A DNA stretch of 64,000 bases from assembly GCF_024139115.2 (NCBI RefSeq), contig NW_026943218.1:57922-121921 (forward strand), written 5' to 3'. Of the stretch, positions 11,537 to 22,623 are shown piece after piece; position 1 is the first letter of the stretch, and every line of letters starts with the position of its first letter. Origin of the DNA: Armigeres subalbatus. Taxonomy: Eukaryota; Arthropoda; Insecta; Diptera; Culicidae. Under the pieces are notes generated by a model. It was not told the origin of the DNA and ran no database searches. It was given only the letters and a program-made list of their open reading frames with translations. A program made the translations under genes and the position numbers.

Positions 11537-11965
11537 TGTAACCTTTGATTAAAATTTTCAATTTATTAACGATCATTCGCAGGCTAAACATCTGATCCAT
11601 CGTTGGCCGACCCTCACGAAAACCTGCCTGGTATTCTCCGACGAAGGACTCCTTAAGCGGTCTCAGTCTATTAAACAGAATATGCGAAAGAATTTTGTAC
11701 GCCGAGTTCAGAAAGGTGATTCCTCTCTGAATGGCATACTCTAGCCTGTGCCCATTTTTATTGATTAGGTATCCAACCATCCGAAAATCAGTTCTTCATT
11801 CTCACATTTTTCTGAATTATGTGGTGGATCAATTTATACAGTTGCTTACTTCCAAGTTAAAAAAGCTCGATCGGGATCTCGTCCTTCCCAGGACCTTTTC
11901 TATTGTTCAGCTCAAGTAGAGTTTACTTTACTTCATCCAGCGTTGGTGGTTCCACAGCTCGACCG
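11537..11965 (-). pseudogene. LINE reverse-transcriptase finger-palm fragment
   Basis: Going down the reverse strand, one reads RAVEPPTLDEVK, KGPGKDEIPIELF, LGSKQLYKLIHHIIQK, then RGITFLNSAYKILSHILFNR and GEYQAGFREGRPTMDQMFSL. This is the canonical order of the N-terminal half of a non-LTR RT (NYRGI-LL-xx-YK and F-REGRST-DQ). Stops and at least one frame change are present, and a stretch between WI and NKNGHR is lost. Probably the same family as 1-517 and 51008-51610. Confidence 0.8.
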
Positions 11966-13314
11966 TTGAAATTGTATTGAAATTTCACTCACTATTATCA
12001 ACTTTAAAATTGAGTATCGCTTATGTTTTTTGGCATTTATGCCTAACTGATTTGCTCGTACTTTGGTCATATAAAGAAATCGATTTGTGAAAGTAAATGT
12101 TGATTTTTATTCCTTATCGACAATCTCGGACTTTCTCGACAATTCTTTTTCCTATACCGCCATTCATTGCACACAAATGTTAGCTGCACTGTCACAGCCT
12201 CCGTCGCATCCATAGTCATCGCTAACATAAATGACCATTCAAGTTGAACCCACAATCAATCCCTGTATGCTTCATATATTATATACGTTTTTATCACTGC
12301 GGTGGCGTTGCCTCCGCCAAACCACCACTGGATAGAATGCGGTCACCAGTATCGGTGATGATTGTTGTGTAGGTAACGCGGTTTCTGTGGTTTTGACTTC
12401 ATTCCAACACCCTTGCGATAGATCTATTCACATAGTGGTCAAATATGAATTGTAAATAATTTCAATTCTGATTGCGAGAACAATCGAAGATTGCATGAGC
12501 TTCCACTAAGCACAGTGCATTCATTCGTTCCCCCTGATTCATAAACGCCAGCTATCATGATCGCTCTGAGTAGAATGTCTATATTTGGATTTTGCAAAAC
12601 GAGTAAATCAATTTCTGGAAAACGAGTAAATCAATTTCTTTCCCGTCCACCGGCAAGTGCATATGCGAAAGTTATTCCGCGTTTCTAACATCACAAATGT
12701 TGCTAAGATCTATCCAATGGGAATAATTACGTTTGATCAGATTCAAATCTTCATTTGATTGTTACACTTTACTGTATTCTATGTATTCTATTGATAGACA
12801 CATTTGAGTAATTGTTTTCATCTTTTATTAAAGTAAATTTTGACAGAAATCTGGTGTTTCACTGTATTTAATTGTAGTACCACCAGAGGCTTTTCTGATC
12901 TCACAAACATAACGAGTGGGAGTCTTTTCAGATCGGAATCGATATCTATGGTAACGTTCACTACCATGGAAAGTTGGCCATATTACAGTGAATCGAAGTG
13001 CAATAAATACACAAATTGGTAAAAATTGAAAACTGCAGTATTCCTTCCGTTCGCTGGCAATTCAGTATGTTTGATCCAATACTATTCTAGGTCACTTATA
13101 TGGACACTCAGGATTGTTACGCTTTCTAAATTCGTTTACCGGACTGATGTTTGCGCGCGTGTTTTTCTATGTTAAGCATTCTAAAGAAAGGAAGTTAACA
13201 TAATAACCCATCTTGAAATAACATTTTCAAATTTCCCGGAAGTCAGCAGAAAGAACAAAATTCAAAACCAAGTCAACATCAAAATCGTTTCAATTTATTC
13301 TAATGCATGCGGAA
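11966..13314. other. Unassigned stretch
   Basis: No gene recognised. A 20-bp direct repeat (AACGAGTAAATCAATTTCT) occurs twice at 12598-12640. The rest is unremarkable AT-rich DNA. Confidence 0.45.
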
Positions 13315-13521
13315 CTAACCCATTAATAGTAAATTCTCACCAGGACCAGAAGCAGCATTCACCACCCACATCACTTGGTTGAAAATCACGCCAACCAAGG
13401 TACCAAAGCCAAAGTCATACCAAACGCAACGACCACTTGAAGCATAAATCCCTTCGGATGAGAGTGAGGAGGACAAAAGTCCTAGCACCAAATCACCGCA
13501 TATAAATTTATATCGCATCAC
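13315..13521 (-). CDS. Hypothetical small ORF or candidate exon
   Basis: A 68-codon frame starting MMRYKFICGDLVLG with a central hydrophobic stretch (FGFGTLVGVIFNQVMWVV), which could be one membrane segment. A GGTGAGAAT word follows the Ala-Ser-Gly-Pro codons and resembles a splice donor, so this might be a first coding exon rather than a whole gene. I do not recognise the sequence. No TATA box, poly(A) signal or homologous repeat copy was established, and chance is a real alternative. Confidence 0.2.
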   Translation of the reverse strand: MMRYKFICGDLVLGLLSSSLSSEGIYASSGRCVWYDFGFGTLVGVIFNQVMWVVNAASGPGENLLLMG

Positions 13522-15617
13522 ATGTGTAGAACTTAAGCAACGTGTTGAACTGTACCTTTAGGATTACGCTGCTGTGGTACAAAAGCTTTGCACTTGCAAC
13601 GAACGGCCAGCAAACGTTCGTCCGTTATTTGCGTCGGTAAAAAGGCTAAGCTTTAAGAACTTGAACACGTCTCGCAACATAGTGTACTTTTTGGTGCTGT
13701 CTAACTATAGGAGGGATATATCAGAATATGTTACAAGGAAAACTTCCACAACAGTTTGTTGTGGGAAGACGCGCCGTTCTGCAAGATGTGTTTTCTTTGA
13801 TAGTTTGTTTTTATTGTTCTACAAGCGATGGGATTAATTTCCAACGGCCATCGATACAGGAGATATATTTTTCATATCTTCCACGTAGCCATGCCAGTTT
13901 CGTTTTTCATAATGCAGTATATAACTATTTCACCACCTGATACAACCTTCTAAAGTATTTTGTTCCAGACCCCATTTGTTTTTGTCAATATTTCGATTTT
14001 GGCAACACACAAAGCATTACATATTGTTGATGTTTTACCTTTCTCGTCCACACCTAAATAAAGAATAAAAAAAAGTTGCAAAATCCAATCGATATTTATG
14101 GAAGTTCTATTGAAAATTCCATCGTAAATTCATGTAGAACCTCATCCAGGAATTTTTCGATTAATTTTATGAATTATTTTAGCGAACCTTTTCGTAATCA
14201 TTATTAGGTTGTCAATAAACCGTTGCGCGTTTCGCGCCGTACCCATAGCAACGTGTTTTGTTTGGCGTAGTTAGGTTCAAATAAAAAAAATCATGCGCAA
14301 GGAGAAAAATTCGGAAAGGTGTTCGGTTCGAAGTTAGCAGTGGCGCCGGGATTGGGTGGGACAAGTAGGACATGTCCTACTCATGAATTGTCCTGGGTGG
14401 GACATTCAAGCTTCGTCCTACCCATGATTACGGTAAGAACATATGAAGTCATATTGGCTGACAAGAGTTTGTGTGTTAGCAAAAAGGAGATTTCAAAGTT
14501 AATCAGAGTCTAAACAATGATCACAGAGTTTTCAGGGATCCTAAAGCAATATACTACTAATTATTCTTTAGCACTTTAGGCAATTTATAATCCCGAAAGC
14601 AATCGAAGATGTCCAAACTTTACTTCGTCAATTCTAAAAGTTTTTAGAGTTGTCGACATCTGCAAATGCAATCAAATAAAATTTTTAGAAGTAACGGTAA
14701 ATAATTCACAATTGATTCGATTATTAGAAGCCAAAGAAGAAAAGTTTTCTGCAAACCTCAACAGATTTATTAGGAGCTAATTAACCAGAAACATCCCAAA
14801 GTCCGTACTAAATCTGGTCTGTAAGGGTTTCTGAGCTCCCAAAAGATTTTTTGACAATCATACGATTTTTTGGTAAGGGAAATGGCGGCTTCAGCAGGTT
14901 TTGTTCAATTATTGGCAGGGGAATTTTCTATAGCCAATTTGGCCTAAAAATTCTTTGAATATCAAAGAATATTGTTGCCAAATTTCATAACGTTTGGTCA
15001 ACAAAACCCCTGACAATAATAGAACAAAACCTGCCAAAGCCGTAATTTCTTCTATTTTGCTTTGAATATCTAGATCCATAACTATTTAAGTAAATATGAA
15101 ATCCTACCGGTAAGCATTAATTGAAGTATGGAACATGTTTTCGAATTTCTCTGATCCGTGACTTCTACTGGAAGCTCGTAAAGATATTCGATAATCCTAA
15201 AAATTCCAAGATGTATATCATGCATCTTGAAAACAAGCAATCTTGGAATAGTTATATTTGTTCTAGAAATCGAGGAAATTTTCTTAAATTATGTGAGTAT
15301 TCTGGCCACATTCACTATTCAAGTGCTGATTATTTTTAGAGTTGATTATATTGCAAGCATAACTGTCCCATACTGAAATGGATTTTATATCAACATGGGA
15401 CAGTTACATTTCCAGCGGCAGTATAGGTAGAATGTGAATCGATTTCTCAACACGAAAACTTGCTTAAATCGGATACTAACTCGGCGGTCTATTGGCTACC
15501 GTTTCTGCCCTCTGCAGGAGATCATGATTTCGATCGCAAGGTTGTTACTTATCTATTCTGTATGTAAGTTCTCTCTGTGTTTCACGTTTTACCAAAACAA
15601 TTACTACTGTTATTGCT
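13522..15617. other. Unassigned stretch with two small inverted repeats
   Basis: A short imperfect palindrome lies around 14360-14410 (GTAGGACATGTCCTAC core). A larger inverted repeat spans 14887-15041, with arms sharing GGCTTxxGCAGGTTTTGTTC and TTATTGxCAGGGG words. Nothing coding was recognised. Confidence 0.5.
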
Positions 15618-15625
15618 CCCATACT

Positions 15626-17091
15626 TAAGGGTATGCGATAAAACACATTTTCCAAACGAAACGAAACGAAACGAAATTTAAAATATCTATGTTGATTCGA
15701 AACGAAACGAAACGAAATGTAGATTTACTTTCGAGACTTCGAAACGATACGAAATCAAGATCCGTTTAATTCGAAATTTTTCGAAACGAAACGAAATTTA
15801 ATTTTTTTTCCGCGGAATTTTGATTAAATTGGTTTTATATTATGTACGCAATTCTAATTTAATTTTTCCAAAGTCAAATAACTGCTTTGCGATCAATACA
15901 GTAATAGTAACAGAGGAAGCAGTCTGTGATAAATCGGCGCGTTCTTGTTTATATACCATTGGCGATAAGGCAATAACCCAGCATTTGTGTCGCTTCATCG
16001 TGGAGTGTGTACTCCCAAATCTGTTTAATTTTATATCAATTTTATATCACTTTATATAACAGGTATAAAGATATATTTTTTCCTTTCTCATACAATTTTT
16101 TTTATAAAAGGCTATCATTTCCTTCCAAATGCATCCGTTTTATGGGAGGATCGGAGACCCATATAGTCTTATACAAAATCAGCTCGATAAACTGAGCTAT
16201 TGTCTGTTTGTCCTTGTATATGTGTTTGTGCATATGAGGCATGTAAAAATTGTTGTCAAGCTTTCATCTCCAATAATCTAAATAATGTTGTGCTCTTCGT
16301 TGCAGACATAAGCTTCACGTGCTTCCACTCCCGCTGTATATTTCGATGATTTGCCGAATATTGTGGAGAATCTTCAATCCTCAAAAAATGTTATTCGTAC
16401 TATTCAGTGAGAATCGAATTGTTGTTTGAACGAGAAAAGATTGCATTTTGCTTTCCTAAGGGCCTTCTTAGCTCTTAAGCGGTGCTTACCCATTTGCTTA
16501 AACCTGGTTTGCAACCTAAGCGCAGGTGAAGCAATCGGCCTTTTATTAGAAAGAATCGGAATCCACGTCACAGTTTTTCCTCTTTGACAAAGTCAACAGA
16601 ATAATATCTGATTATATTTACACTCATCGCCTGACGTTTTAAATATTGATTCGTATCAGTTAGGATAGAATAGTTAAAGATACTTTTCGTTTTCTGTTAG
16701 ACATTTCTAACAAAACACTAAAGACTTTTTATAGAGAACTGAGAACTGATTGACTCAGAATGGGATTATGCAGTAAGCATTAATATAAAAATTTGTATAA
16801 CATAAAGTTTTGAAAACAGCTTTATGATTTTGTTCAGCGGCGCAGCCAAAATTTTTGATAATACCCGACCTTACAAAACAGTATGGTTGAGTTTAAATTT
16901 GTTTCGAAATTCCACAGAATTCCGTTAAATTTCGTTAAAAGCTAGTTTTTTCTAGCGAAATTTCTGAAATTTTACGAAACGAAACGAAACCAAGAAATCA
17001 GATTTCGCCATACTCAAATTCCGCGAAATTCCGCGGAATTTCGTTTCGAACCACCTGAAACGAAATTTTTCAATAATACCGCATATGCTTA
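15626..17091 (+). mobile_element. Copy A of the TAAGGGTATGCG family (hAT-like, LINE-free)
   Basis: The left end is TAAGGGTATGCGATA and the right end, inverted, is TAAGCATATGCGGTA; 12 of 15 bases agree. The flanks are the perfect 8-bp duplication CCCATACT (15618-15625 and 17092-17099). Subterminal CGAAA repeats occur near 15653-15800 and CGGAATT/ACGAAA repeats near 16905-17060. The 1466-bp body shares the left third of copies B-D and part of the right third, but has no LINE sequence. It has about 400 bp (16330-16720) not seen in the others. It is either a sister lineage without cargo or an internal-deletion derivative. No transposase ORF. Confidence 0.9.
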
Positions 17092-17099
17092 CCCATACT

Positions 17100-17412
17100 A
17101 ACAGTTCCAAAACTTCCCGAGACACCTAAGAGAGGTCATAGAGTTCTCTGCTACTTTCTTAAGTATAGGTGTCCAATTTTCACAACAATGATTTTTGGTA
17201 TTATTCCTTTGGTATTTTACCTCTTATGCAGGGCTAGTTCATAACAGAGTATGGTATCAATAACAGAATTAAGTATTATTGAGCCAATTTCTCCTGCTCG
17301 GGTGTTGCCCAAATCGGCATTTCCTGTTTGTCCTACCCACGACTCGGGACGTGGCTGCGCCTCTGGATGTTAGTATCGGTTTCGGAATAGAATTCAGACG
17401 ATCTAAACCGGA
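17100..17412 (+). other. Sequence upstream of the copia gag fragment
   Basis: From about 17274 on, the composition shifts to higher G+C and may be the leader of the copia-like element that follows. No LTR or primer-binding site could be identified. 17100-17273 shows nothing. Confidence 0.3.
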
Positions 17413-17757
17413 ATGGACGAGGAAAGGACACAGCGAGTATATCTTTTCGACGGTGCTAATTTTTCTAACTGGAGCTACAGGATGGAAGCCTATCTGGAAG
17501 AACTGGGTCCAGTGCATTGCATCCGGAAGAAATTGGAAGAAGAAGATTTTTTCGCTGAAGACGCGGCGGATAGTGCTGACATCAAGGCCCAAAAAGAACA
17601 AAAACGTGAACGATAGAAGCAAAAGGACGCAAAATGCAAATCCATAAACAAAATCGCGGATTCTCATTTGGATTTCATCAAAGGGTACACAACGCCGAAA
17701 GAGATTTGGTCCACACCAGTCCTGTTAGTCGACGACTTACAAGTTTTTCCGGGATGA
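17413..17757 (+). pseudogene. Ty1/copia-type Gag N-terminal fragment
   Basis: The frame opens with MDEERTQRVYLFDGANFSNW and continues YRMEAYLEELG, the typical start of insect copia Gag (an F-x-G-x-N-[FY]-x-x-W block followed by a capsid-like helix region). After a stop at 17614-17616 the same frame resumes with INKIADSHLDFIKGYTTPKEIW, also a copia Gag motif. It ends abruptly about 17757, with no zinc knuckle, protease, integrase or RT downstream. In the intact family Gag packages the element RNA in virus-like particles. This is a strongly truncated relic. Confidence 0.75.
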
Positions 17758-17859
17758 TTTTCTTGTTCAAGACACTACATTCTTTTTTCATACTTTTCTA
17801 GTTTTTTTTTTTTTTTTAAGAGGAGAAAGTAAAGTTAAGATTTTATTTATAGGATATCC

Positions 17860-18116
17860 CCTGTGTCATTACAATGTTGTGAAAACTCATGTGTGAATAT
17901 GCACATTATGTGGAAGATATTGATTAGGAAAATGTATTGAAGGTAACCACTTTCCCTTCGATGGGACTCGAACCCATGACCCTACAGTACGCTACACTGG
18001 TGCTTTAAGCAACTAAGCTACGAAGGACCTCCGTCGGCCTTCGCAACCTAGCGGCTACTGAATGAGCTCGAGATTCCCAAATTGGACGCATAGTCAGATG
18101 GAGGTCCATCGTATTT
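17860..18116 (-). mobile_element. tRNA-derived SINE
   Basis: On the reverse strand 18027-17954 folds as a 74-nt tRNA cloverleaf. It has a 7-bp acceptor stem (TCCTTCG with CGAAGGG), D arm, anticodon loop GTAGCGT, and T arm ATGGG-TTCGAGT-CCCAT, with A-box and B-box promoter words (TAGCTTAGTTG, GGTTCGAGTCC). A tRNA-unrelated tail follows (to about 17860). The tail and tRNA part recur at 25742-25853, so this is a dispersed SINE rather than a single-copy tRNA gene. It would be transcribed by RNA polymerase III. Confidence 0.75.
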
Positions 18117-21105
18117 TATGGATCCTGTACACCTCCGGTGGTGCAAAGGGCCGAATTGAAAGATCTCCATCCTGAGCGTTGCCCGGCTATCACTTTAACC
18201 TGGGTGCTGCGGATAGAGCCGCTTTTCTGCGCTCCAGCGAGTAGAGGGATATTTTGAAATCACTCCCATAAACAAAATTATTTTGCAGTTACTCGGCTGT
18301 CAAACATTTCCCGCTCTTCGAATTTCTCTTTCCACGTTGCATGAGGGCGCACAAATGCGCTAGACTCTACATGACTTAACGATTGTTTACATACATTCAT
18401 GCTCCAATTAGCTGCTGAATCTCAAGAAATTTCGTAACGAGTGCTTTTCAGATGCATTCCTACTAATTTTCCACTCGAAATATAATGTGAGAATATTTGT
18501 TACAAAGAATACAAAACTCAAACAAAGTTTATTTTTATTTTTTCCCCAAATAATAACAATACTTCTCAATATTAGATCAGAAACGAACATAACCACAATC
18601 TTCAATGTTTGGCTTCGGCACAATAGAAAATTTTGGCTTCAGTTTCACAACCAAATCGATTCTATCCGCACCACCCAGGCTTCAACCTGTTGCCAGGTTA
18701 GATTTCGGTCGACTTCTTTTATTCCTTTATTTAGGCTTCGTCGCCATGAGCCTCTGGGTCTGCCTCTGCTGCGATGTACCGCTGGGTTCCAGTCTAATGC
18801 TTGTTTACAGATTTCGTTTCCGCCCCTACGTAGAGAGTGACCGACCCAGCCCCACTTCTGATCCCGAATTTCTGTCGTTATCGGCCTCTAATGACAACGA
18901 CGATGGAGCTCGTTGTTTGAGATCCAGTTGTGAGGCCACCAGACCCGAATTATATTCCGCAGGCATTTGTTAATGAACACCTGCAACCGTTGAGTGTTCT
19001 CCTCTGATACACACCATGTTTCGCTAGCGTATAACAGCACAGATTTCACGTTACAGTTGAAAATTCGTATTTTGGTGCGTTCACTCATCTGCCTGTTTCT
19101 CCAGATATTTCCTAAACTCGCAAAGGCAGCCCTTGCTTTCTTGATCCGTGTGCCTATGTCGATCTTGGTACCGCCATCTGACGCCATTTGGCCACCAAGA
19201 TATTGGAAGCTTTCAACATTCTCCACTGGTTGCACGGCTAATGTGAAACTGAAAGGAGTCACCGTGTTTACATCCAACGATTCGGTTTTGTTCACGTTGA
19301 TGACTAAACCTGCCGAAGAGGAGCGCTCGGCAAGGTCGTTGAGCTTACTCTGCATATCAGAGCGCCGTTGCGCGAGGAGTGCAACTTCATCAGCCAATTC
19401 GAAGTCGTTTAGGTGCTCCATGGTTATAGGCTGCCACAACAGCCCGCGGTTCGGTTCACGCCAATCGCATCTATCAAAATCTCGTCGATTACGATGAGGA
19501 ACAGTAACGATGATAGAATACACCCTTGCTTCACACCAGCTACGACCCGGATAGGGTCGGACAGGATCCCATTGTGCAGCACTCTACATAAAAAGGCCTC
19601 GTACTGTGCTTTGATGAGGCCGATGATTTTCTCAGGATCCCCCTTGTGTCTCAGGACGCCCAAACATATTCTCGTGATTGAGACGGTCGAAAGCTTTTTC
19701 GTAGTCAATGAATACCAAGTAAAGGGACTCTTGGAATTCGTTGACCTGCTCCAGAATGATGCGGAGCGTGACAATATGGTGTACACAGGATCTTCCGGCA
19801 CGGAATCAGGCCTACTGCCGCCGGAGAGTTGCATCGATCTTCTCCTGAATCCGGACTAGGATAATTTTGCATAGAACTTTGACAACGGTACACAGCAACA
19901 TAATAACTCGCCAATTATCGCATACAATCAGGTCACCCTTTTTGGGCACTTTCACGAAGATACCTTGCGTCCAGTCGACCAGGAAAGTTGCGGTGTCCCA
20001 GATATTACGAAATAAACGATGCAGTAGTTGAGCGGATGTCATGGGGTCAGCTTTGAGCATCTCGGCTGATATGCGATCGACCCCTGGGGCTTATTCGATT
20101 TCATGCTTTGGATGACTGTTTGAATCTCTAGCAGTGATAGAGCTTCGGTATTGATACGTGTTATACGTCGGGTCCTAGGCAGATCATGCCGAGGTGGTGA
20201 TGGCCTGGCTGGCACCTGAAAAAGTTATTCGAAGTGCTCGAACCAGCGTCTCAGCTGGTCAGTTGGGTCGGCCAATAACTGACCATTCGCGTCTTTCAAG
20301 GCATCGTTGCATTCATCTTCGCCCCGCTTGAGCGTCGTGAGATATCGTAGAGGAGGCGAATGTCCCCGGCTGTTGCGGCTCTCTCTCCTTCGTCGGCCAG
20401 AGAGTCTGCCCACGCTCACTTGTCCCGTCGACATGTGCGTTTTACTTCCTTCTCAAGAGCCGCATATCGTTGAAGGGCTGAGACTTTGGCTCCTCTGGTT
20501 TTTGATCGCTCTATCGTGGATTTGGCTTCTCTTCGCTCCTCTATCTTCCTCCAGGCATTCTTGATGGCGATCCATTGGTCTTCCACGCTGCCACCTTCCG
20601 GATTATCTGCAACACGCGTCTTCAACGAAGGACCGTTTCACCGTGGCATCTTCCAGTCGGCGTGTGTTGAATCGTCCAACTCTTTCCTCCTGCCGACGAA
20701 TCCGCGCAATGCGCAGGCGTATTTCGCCGATGAGGAGGTGATGATCAGACGCGATATCGGCACTACGTTTATTCCGTACATCAAGAAGGCTCCGTTTCCA
20801 TTTTCGGCTGATGCAGATGTGGTCGATTTGATTTTCTGTAAAGCCGTCACGGGAGACCCACGTGACCTTGTGAACCGGTCGATGAGGGAAGAGCGATCCC
20901 CCGGTCACCATGTCGTTATGACCACAACACTCGGCGAACAGCTCTCCATTTTCGCTCATTTCTCCGAGACGATGGCGTCCCATAATGCGCTCATGGTTCG
21001 AGTTGTCGGATCCGATCTTCACATTGAAGTCGCCCAAACAGATCTTGATATCACCCTTCGGAATTCTATCTACGACGGCATTGAGTTGACTGTAGAGTGG
21101 AATGA
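18117..21105 (-). pseudogene. RTE-like LINE, 5'-truncated, with endonuclease and RT blocks
   Basis: Reverse-strand blocks run in order. The C-terminal half of an AP endonuclease has GDFNVKIGSDNSNHERIMG and SDHHLLIGEIR (21037-20603). A linker follows, then RT blocks: LFRNIWDTATF, KVPKKGDL and NWRVIMLL (20060-19812), motif B region GVKQGCILSSLLF (19834-19424), and motif C as LADEVALL where LADDVALL is expected (19523-18888). The distal block WWPHNWISNNELHRRC comes last. Several frameshifts split the protein, and the second catalytic Asp reads Glu. The 3' end GGATCCATA adjoins the SINE. It is a second, opposite-orientation copy of the element at 30476-32454. Confidence 0.85.
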
Positions 21106-22426
21106 AGAAATGTATAAATTAACACATCACCTGTGGCAGGGAGTTATCTGGACCTATGAATCTCAATAAAATATAACAAGTCGTTAATCTACTTTCCGTG
21201 ATGTGACATGTCAATCGCAAAAAAGGTGAATGAAATAATTTCACATTTTTCGATTCATCGAACCAATCATCCAAGCCAAACGATTCCGAAGACCTTATTC
21301 GATGAAAAGCCAATCCAGACGATGTGGGTAGACTTTTTTTAATCAAATCAAAGTAAATCTTATTTTTCCTTCATCAAGTTGAAAACGGCATATAGGTGCA
21401 AATTGGAGCAGCCAGGGTCGACAAACGAATTCAAACGAAGGACGACGGGCAATGTGACACGGATGACAAATGTATTTTCATTGTTGATCAGAGCCCCTAT
21501 CAACACTCAATGCCCATCGTTTTATTATACGTCTATCTTTGTTGCTGTGAATAAATTTGTTCATAGTTGGTGTGGAATACTCTACACATAGGAAAACAGT
21601 TCCATTAACAATTCAGGGTACAAAAATTATGTCAAGGTAGAAAAAAAGCCTGATCTAGCAGTGTTAGTGCCTTATAAAAAGTTGTTTATTACAAATATTA
21701 TAAATAGCAGTAAATTATATTCATTGAAAAAAAAATCAGTCGTACAAATTTATTCGAATCTTCTTGTTAACCTACATGCTAACTACTGGGAGAATCACAA
21801 AAATAAGAAACGAATCAAATGGCTTTCTGATAGGATGATTGTGGGAGATCGAATGAATAAAGGGAATTGCTTATCTTGTTATAATTCGGGTCATCCGATT
21901 TTTCTTCTTCAAACATCTAGCAAGTCACTAACTGGCTATCGTACCAAGTAATACAAAGAGCTTACAAACATGCAAGAAAATCAATTTATTTGTCCGTCTG
22001 TCAACTATCAACTATCCATCGTCGGTGCTAGCGTATCTCCGGTTGAAACTTTGAACCAACTCGGTGCGGTATGTCATCCCGAGTGACACAATTTTCCACT
22101 TCACTGACGTTTTTTTTTCACTTGCCTGTAGGTATGTCGGTTCAGGTGCTTGAGTTCTTCGATTGGATTGGAGTTTCCCTCTCGTTGGTCTTGCTTTTGG
22201 GAGCTCGAACGCAATTTTCGTTTGCTTTGTATCGGTCCGAACTGTAGAAAGCGTGAACGAAATAGTTCGAGATGGATGAAATAAATTTCTATTGAGAAAT
22301 TATTCAATAATGTATTGGATTAAGGATTCTCTCAAATATTATTCTTGTGACGAATTTAATTGTTTTCTAAATTCAATAAGGGAAGTAAAACAAAATTGTG
22401 TAGAAAAGCTCGACAAGTTTGTTATA
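21106..22426. other. Unassigned stretch
   Basis: No coding family or bounded repeat was recognised on either strand. Short frames at 21379-21591 and 21661-21951 are low-complexity and probably chance. Confidence 0.4.
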
Positions 22427-22623
22427 CACAGGATTCTGATTTTACACCATTTTTTTCGCTTTTTTGATCGTGTGACTTCAATTTGCTACCAAAATCTTTG
22501 CAACATGTTTCAAAAAATCCTAAATAATTCAAAGAAAAATCACATTGTAATTAATATGCGTTAAATATTTAGGATGGGTGCAAAATTGAGAAAGTGTAAA
22601 TCGTGTAAAAACAGAATCCAGTG
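22427..22623. mobile_element. 197-bp MITE with TA target duplication
   Basis: The ends CACAGGATTCTGATTTTACA and, inverted, CACTGGATTCTGTTTTTACA are flanked by TA (22425-22426 and 22624-22625). Partial copies lie at 1108-1190 and 6733-6886. No coding capacity. It is Tc1/mariner-type by duplication. Confidence 0.85.

Noticed and set aside
14205..14290. Mariner-type end (TTAGGTTGTCAATAAAC)
   Set aside because: Only one end-like word, with no inverted partner, no TA-bounded body and no transposase.
15622..17095. TTAA target (piggyBac or Kolobok) for copy A because of CTTAAGGG at the left end
   Set aside because: The right flank reads CTTACCC, not TTAA, and all four copies have perfect 8-bp duplications once TAAG...CTTA is taken as the element.
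17954..18027. Reverse-strand tRNA gene with anticodon loop GTAGCGT
   Set aside because: The cloverleaf is nearly complete, but the sequence continues into a tail that recurs with it at 25742-25853, so it is a tRNA-derived SINE rather than a functional tRNA gene.
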